The position numbers and the translations under genes were made by a program. From Methylacidiphilaceae bacterium UBA1321 (GTDB lineage: Bacteria; Verrucomicrobiota; Verrucomicrobiia; Methylacidiphilales; UBA1321), in contig DBTH01000277.1 of NCBI GenBank assembly GCA_002306945.1, positions 1-15,596 of the forward strand: a DNA stretch of 15,596 nt, in the 5' to 3' direction. The notes under the pieces are model-generated. The model saw nothing but the letters and a program-made list of their open reading frames with translations, was not told the DNA's origin and searched no databases. Shown here piece by piece: positions 12,831-15,596 of the stretch; within the stretch, counting starts at the first letter, position 1; each line of letters begins with the position of its first letter.

Positions 12831-14969
12831 TTAGAATTTTGCGTTGAGGTCGACCTGTATGACGTCTTCCCGGAAGGTGACTCCGGAAACGTTGGTGGCG
12901 CTCATCCATTTGAGACCACCCCAGACGTACTTGCTGAGGGCCAGATTGCAGGCGAGGGTATAGCCCTGAAGATTGGTGCCGCCGCCGCCGAAATCCGACT
13001 CGCAAAAGCCGTCGACGACCGAGTCGGATTCCACATAGCGGTAGCCGACGCTGGCGTTCCAGTCCCAGAGTTTTTCCAGAGAGGGATGACCGACATTGAA
13101 GGTCAGATTGCCGCCCATGTCTCCGCCCTGATAATTCCCGCTATCATCGTAGTTGTTGACCGGGCCTTTGAAGGACAGAAGCGAGCCTGAGGTGGTGGCG
13201 CCGTTATTGAGGATGTCGTTCTTGTCGAAGGCGACATTCTTGACGACCTCGGTCACGAGCCACATGTGGAACGGATCGAAATGGCTGTAATCGACCCGCG
13301 CCGTCAGCGCTATTTCATGGAAAGGCGTGGCCAGGCCGAAATATTGATAGAGCGGACTGCCGCTGGTCAGGGTGGTGAGATAGGCGCTGTCGTAATTGCG
13401 CAAGGCGATGTAGGTATTGCCCTTTTGGGAGAATGCCGGGCGGCTCGAATCGGTGTCGGCATTGTCGCTGTCGCTAATGGGCGTGTACGGGCTTGAGACG
13501 CGGCCTTCGATGTTTTGAAAATGGTAATAGGCCACGGCGACTTTGACGTTGACGTCCTGGTTGACCTTGAAATCGCTGCCGACCTGCGCGGCATAGAGCC
13601 ACTTGTCGTAGCTGTCGTATTTGCTTGCGCGATCGGTGGAGAAATTGAAATCCGTATTGAATACCGGGAATGCGCCAACTGTCATGAAGGGGGTAATCCC
13701 GTCAGCGGCCTGATAACTTCCCCGCAGGGCGACGCCGTCGAAGGCGAGATCGTCAGCCCAGATCATGCTAGAGGAGAAGAACGGATTGTCGAAGCGGCCC
13801 ACGGAAATGTTGAAGTCGTGGCCCGGGACGTCGCGTTCCGGCAGACGTCCGATGTCGTACTTGATGAAGGCGCGGTCGAGCCAGAGCGAGTATTTACTGA
13901 AATTGCCGCCTTGGGACGATCCGGCATAACCGATGCTTTGATTCTCGGACACGGGGGAATTGCTGTCCCCGGTGGCGATGCGAAGTCCCGAGGTGAAATG
14001 CTCGTCGAGATCGGCCTCGACTCCGAATCTGGCCCGCAGCCGGAAGCGGTCGCGATCCTGATCCACATTTGGCGATGCCCAGGTGCTGTCTTCGGCATTG
14101 ATGTTCAGTCCTTTTGCCGACGTGTTGATCGCATTGTAATTCACGCCTTGGTTATTGTTCCCGGAGGGAAATAAATCGCCTTCGTAGCGCGTGCGGACGT
14201 CTCCGGTGAAATGAAGACGCGAGGCCCAAGAGGGAAGCTTGCGCGGGTTGGCCCAGTTTTCTTCGCGGGCTTGTGTCAGGACATCCTGCTTGAGCTGTTC
14301 CTTGATTTGCTCCTTGACCACATCGGGGACGTAATTGACTTCGAGCGAGCCGTTGCCGTTGGCGGCTGTCTGGGAATTGGTGACGGATGCCTGTTGCAAC
14401 ACGGCGACATCGCCCTTGATCTCCTCCTGATCCTGCTTGGCCAGCCCGATCATTTTATCGGATTGATCCTTGGTGAGAAATCCCTTGTCGGCCAGGATAT
14501 TGATGAGGTCGATTTGTCTGTCGGCCAGACGGCTCTGTCGGTCAGCGATGCGTTTCAACGCATTGGAGGTAGTGTCCTGCGCTCCGGCGTTAGCGGCTAT
14601 GGGCGGTGTGCTGATTCCGGGAGGTGAAGCCATTTCGGACGAGTTGGTATCGCCGAGTTCCTTGGGAAGTGTAGGGGGGGCGGAACTGACGATGTCGGTT
14701 GACGTTCGAGTCGGCCCGATGAGTTCGTCGGAAGCGCCGGGATCGGTCGATACGCGAACGGTGTTACTGTCGTTGGAGGCGGGGCGAATGGTGAAGACTT
14801 CAGTGCGCGTCGCGGGAGTGGAAGTTGCCGGGGTGGTTGCCGAGGGATCGGAAGGGCCCATCTCTTCGGCATTTGCCGAGATCAGCCGGAAGTAACAAAG
14901 CGAAAGGCAAAGGACAGCCAGAGTCAATCGGGTGGAAGTCGCTTGGGTGAGGGCCGGGTACGAATGCAT
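12831..14969 (-). CDS. Putative outer-membrane porin (Porin_5-like) with helical N-terminal extension
   Basis: Complete 712-residue protein; ATG at 14969, TAA at 12833..12831. Residues 1-34 look like a signal peptide (Arg14, core LTLAVLCLSLCYF, likely cleavage after SANA). Residues 35-135 are a Pro/Ser/Thr-rich linker. Residues about 137-190 are a predicted helix with heptad character (RIADRQSRLADRQIDL, then DKGFLTKDQSDKMIGLAKQD). Next comes the conserved entry PDVVKEQIKEQLKQDVL, and at about 243 LPSWASRLHFTGDVRTRYEG opens the beta-barrel. The barrel shows alternating strands, an RDRFRLRARFGVEADLDEHF stretch, WLDRAFIKYDIG, a GRFDNPFF turn and AGAFPVFNTDFNF-type strands, and it ends in VDLNAKF; a terminal Phe is the usual BAM recognition signal. 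These phrases match the bacterial 'putative porin' family from memory. There is no plug domain or TonB box as in TonB-dependent receptors, although a tonB-like gene sits 14 nt upstream. The start has no clear Shine-Dalgarno sequence, so coupling to the tonB-like gene is likely. Substrate is unknown. Confidence 0.9.
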   Translation of the reverse strand: MHSYPALTQATSTRLTLAVLCLSLCYFRLISANAEEMGPSDPSATTPATSTPATRTEVFTIRPASNDSNTVRVSTDPGASDELIGPTRTSTDIVSSAPPTLPKELGDTNSSEMASPPGISTPPIAANAGAQDTTSNALKRIADRQSRLADRQIDLINILADKGFLTKDQSDKMIGLAKQDQEEIKGDVAVLQQASVTNSQTAANGNGSLEVNYVPDVVKEQIKEQLKQDVLTQAREENWANPRKLPSWASRLHFTGDVRTRYEGDLFPSGNNNQGVNYNAINTSAKGLNINAEDSTWASPNVDQDRDRFRLRARFGVEADLDEHFTSGLRIATGDSNSPVSENQSIGYAGSSQGGNFSKYSLWLDRAFIKYDIGRLPERDVPGHDFNISVGRFDNPFFSSSMIWADDLAFDGVALRGSYQAADGITPFMTVGAFPVFNTDFNFSTDRASKYDSYDKWLYAAQVGSDFKVNQDVNVKVAVAYYHFQNIEGRVSSPYTPISDSDNADTDSSRPAFSQKGNTYIALRNYDSAYLTTLTSGSPLYQYFGLATPFHEIALTARVDYSHFDPFHMWLVTEVVKNVAFDKNDILNNGATTSGSLLSFKGPVNNYDDSGNYQGGDMGGNLTFNVGHPSLEKLWDWNASVGYRYVESDSVVDGFCESDFGGGGTNLQGYTLACNLALSKYVWGGLKWMSATNVSGVTFREDVIQVDLNAKF

Positions 14970-14983
14970 AAAAGTGGTGGGTG

Positions 14984-15596
14984 TCAGGTGTTGGGTCGCA
15001 GAATTTTCAGAGTGAGAATGATCGGCATTTTCAAGTCCTTGGGGGTGGCGTCCTTGAGTTGCATGCCGGTCAATACGTCGTTCTTGATGGCCGCATCGAG
15101 CGACGCGTCGCCGGTCGAACGGCTCAACGCCGCGCGGACGATTTCGCCGGTCGCGTTCGTCCAGATGCGCACGGTGATATCAATGCTTGCTTTACTGGTC
15201 TTGGCGTTGCTGGCCAGAGCTTCTTTCACCTGTTTTTTGATCTGGCTGAAATAGTAATCGTATTTGCCGCCGGAGCGTCCCCCTCCGGTGCCGGTGCCGT
15301 TGCTCCCGGAAACTCCGAGTCCGCGCCCGGTTCCCTTGGCGACGACCATGCCGGATTCGCCCGGAGCGCTCTCAGCGCTGGCCAGGTCGACGCTCGGAGC
15401 CGGTTCGTCCGGTTTGTCGGCCTCCTTGTTTTCCTCCGGCTTGACGTCGTCGGGAATGGGAGCGACTTCGTTCGGCTTGGTCGGTTCTTCCTTGGGCTGT
15501 TGCTGCTGTTGGGGTGGTGGCGGCGGGCGAACTGGTGGTGGAGGGGGAGGCGGCAGTTTGACGGCGACGATATCGGGGGTCGTGCGTTTGGAACCG
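14984..15596 (-). CDS. TonB-family energy transducer, C-terminal part (5' end outside window)
   Basis: The frame is open from the window edge (first full codon at 15595) to a TGA at 14986..14984, giving 203 residues; the start and the expected N-terminal membrane anchor lie outside. An internal ATG at 15349 would give only 121 residues and cuts off a typical TonB linker, so I do not take it as the start. In order: a proline run followed by five glutamines (window residues 15-33), a Lys/Glu/Pro-rich stretch (34-80), a Gly-rich hinge (about 86-110), and a folded C-terminal domain from KYDYYFSQIKKQ (about 111-203). That domain has the TonB/TolA pattern: an amphipathic helix, a strand IDITVRIWTNATGEI, a short helix with LDAAIKNDV, and a last strand MPIILTLKI. 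In the family, the Pro-rich linker spans the periplasm and the C-terminal domain contacts outer-membrane partners to deliver energy from ExbB/ExbD. The porin begins 14 nt downstream, which suggests a dedicated transducer. The usual YP motif of classical TonB is not obvious. Confidence 0.88.
   Translation of the reverse strand, partial: GSKRTTPDIVAVKLPPPPPPPVRPPPPPQQQQQPKEEPTKPNEVAPIPDDVKPEENKEADKPDEPAPSVDLASAESAPGESGMVVAKGTGRGLGVSGSNGTGTGGGRSGGKYDYYFSQIKKQVKEALASNAKTSKASIDITVRIWTNATGEIVRAALSRSTGDASLDAAIKNDVLTGMQLKDATPKDLKMPIILTLKILRPNT
15497..15553 (-). repeat. Poly-Pro/poly-Gln linker tract in the TonB-like protein
   Basis: Nineteen codons encode seven prolines, Val-Arg, five prolines and five glutamines. 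This is the stiff periplasm-spanning linker usual for TonB proteins. The proline codons are mixed (CCG, CCT, CCC, CCA), so this is not a simple DNA microsatellite. It is followed by a charged Lys/Glu/Pro segment. Confidence 0.85.

Noticed and set aside
12330..13190. A 286-residue plus-strand open frame spanning the end of the porin and most of the coiled-coil gene
   Set aside because: It straddles two well-supported minus-strand genes and shows Ser/Leu-rich nonsense from the antisense of coiled-coil codons; no start signal or family is visible.
13515..14174. A 219-residue plus-strand open frame opposite the porin
   Set aside because: Antisense shadow of conserved porin barrel codons; the minus-strand product has signal peptide, motifs and terminal Phe, this one has none.
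12831..14969. The porin considered as a TonB-dependent receptor because of the adjacent tonB-like gene
   Set aside because: No plug domain or receptor barrel motifs are seen, and the Porin_5-like phrases are consistent along the whole barrel.
14984..15349. Short TonB-like gene starting at the ATG at 15349
   Set aside because: The frame stays open 82 codons further upstream and encodes a textbook Pro-rich TonB linker, so this ATG is internal.

Overview
The window is one gene-dense stretch read entirely from the minus strand. In transcription order it holds the 3' part of a TonB-family energy transducer (15596..14984), a 712-residue outer-membrane porin (14969..12831), a 272-residue exported coiled-coil protein (12823..12005), and a giant filamentous-haemagglutinin-like exoprotein that starts at 11977 and is still open at base 2 (at least 3992 codons). 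Gaps between genes are 14, 7 and 27 nt, with no visible terminator or promoter between them, so this looks like one operon. No gene is supported on the plus strand; open frames there are antisense shadows of the giant gene and the porin.

The giant gene fills about 77% of the window. I checked its frame codon by codon from 11977 to 2 and found no stop. The product has a signal-peptide-like N-terminus, a Ser/Thr low-complexity tract, a two-partner-secretion (TPS) type haemagglutination-activity domain, a very long beta-helix of GG-x-[IV]-x-[IV] type repeats, and a C-terminal region of the DUF3739 type. Many landmark phrases along its length match, from memory, the family annotated 'filamentous haemagglutinin family outer membrane protein associated with VreARI signalling system'. 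Its best-known member is PdtA of the Pseudomonas aeruginosa PUMA3 locus. The true C-terminus lies just outside the window, probably within about 100 residues.

The three upstream genes fit a dedicated envelope machine: a TonB protein (with ExbB/ExbD perhaps just upstream, outside the window), a Porin_5-type beta-barrel with a helical N-terminal extension, and a periplasmic coiled-coil protein. P. aeruginosa PUMA3 also places exbB2/exbD2 close to pdtA. Working inference: a proton-motive-force-coupled outer-membrane module serves, or is served by, a giant surface fibre. No TpsB transporter (FhaC/PdtB type) is visible here, so the export route is open.

The organism is a Gram-negative bacterium with moderately GC-rich DNA. 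The gene set and the weak or absent Shine-Dalgarno sequences at two of three starts would suit Verrucomicrobiota (Opitutales-like), but Proteobacteria carry the same family and I cannot decide from the window alone.
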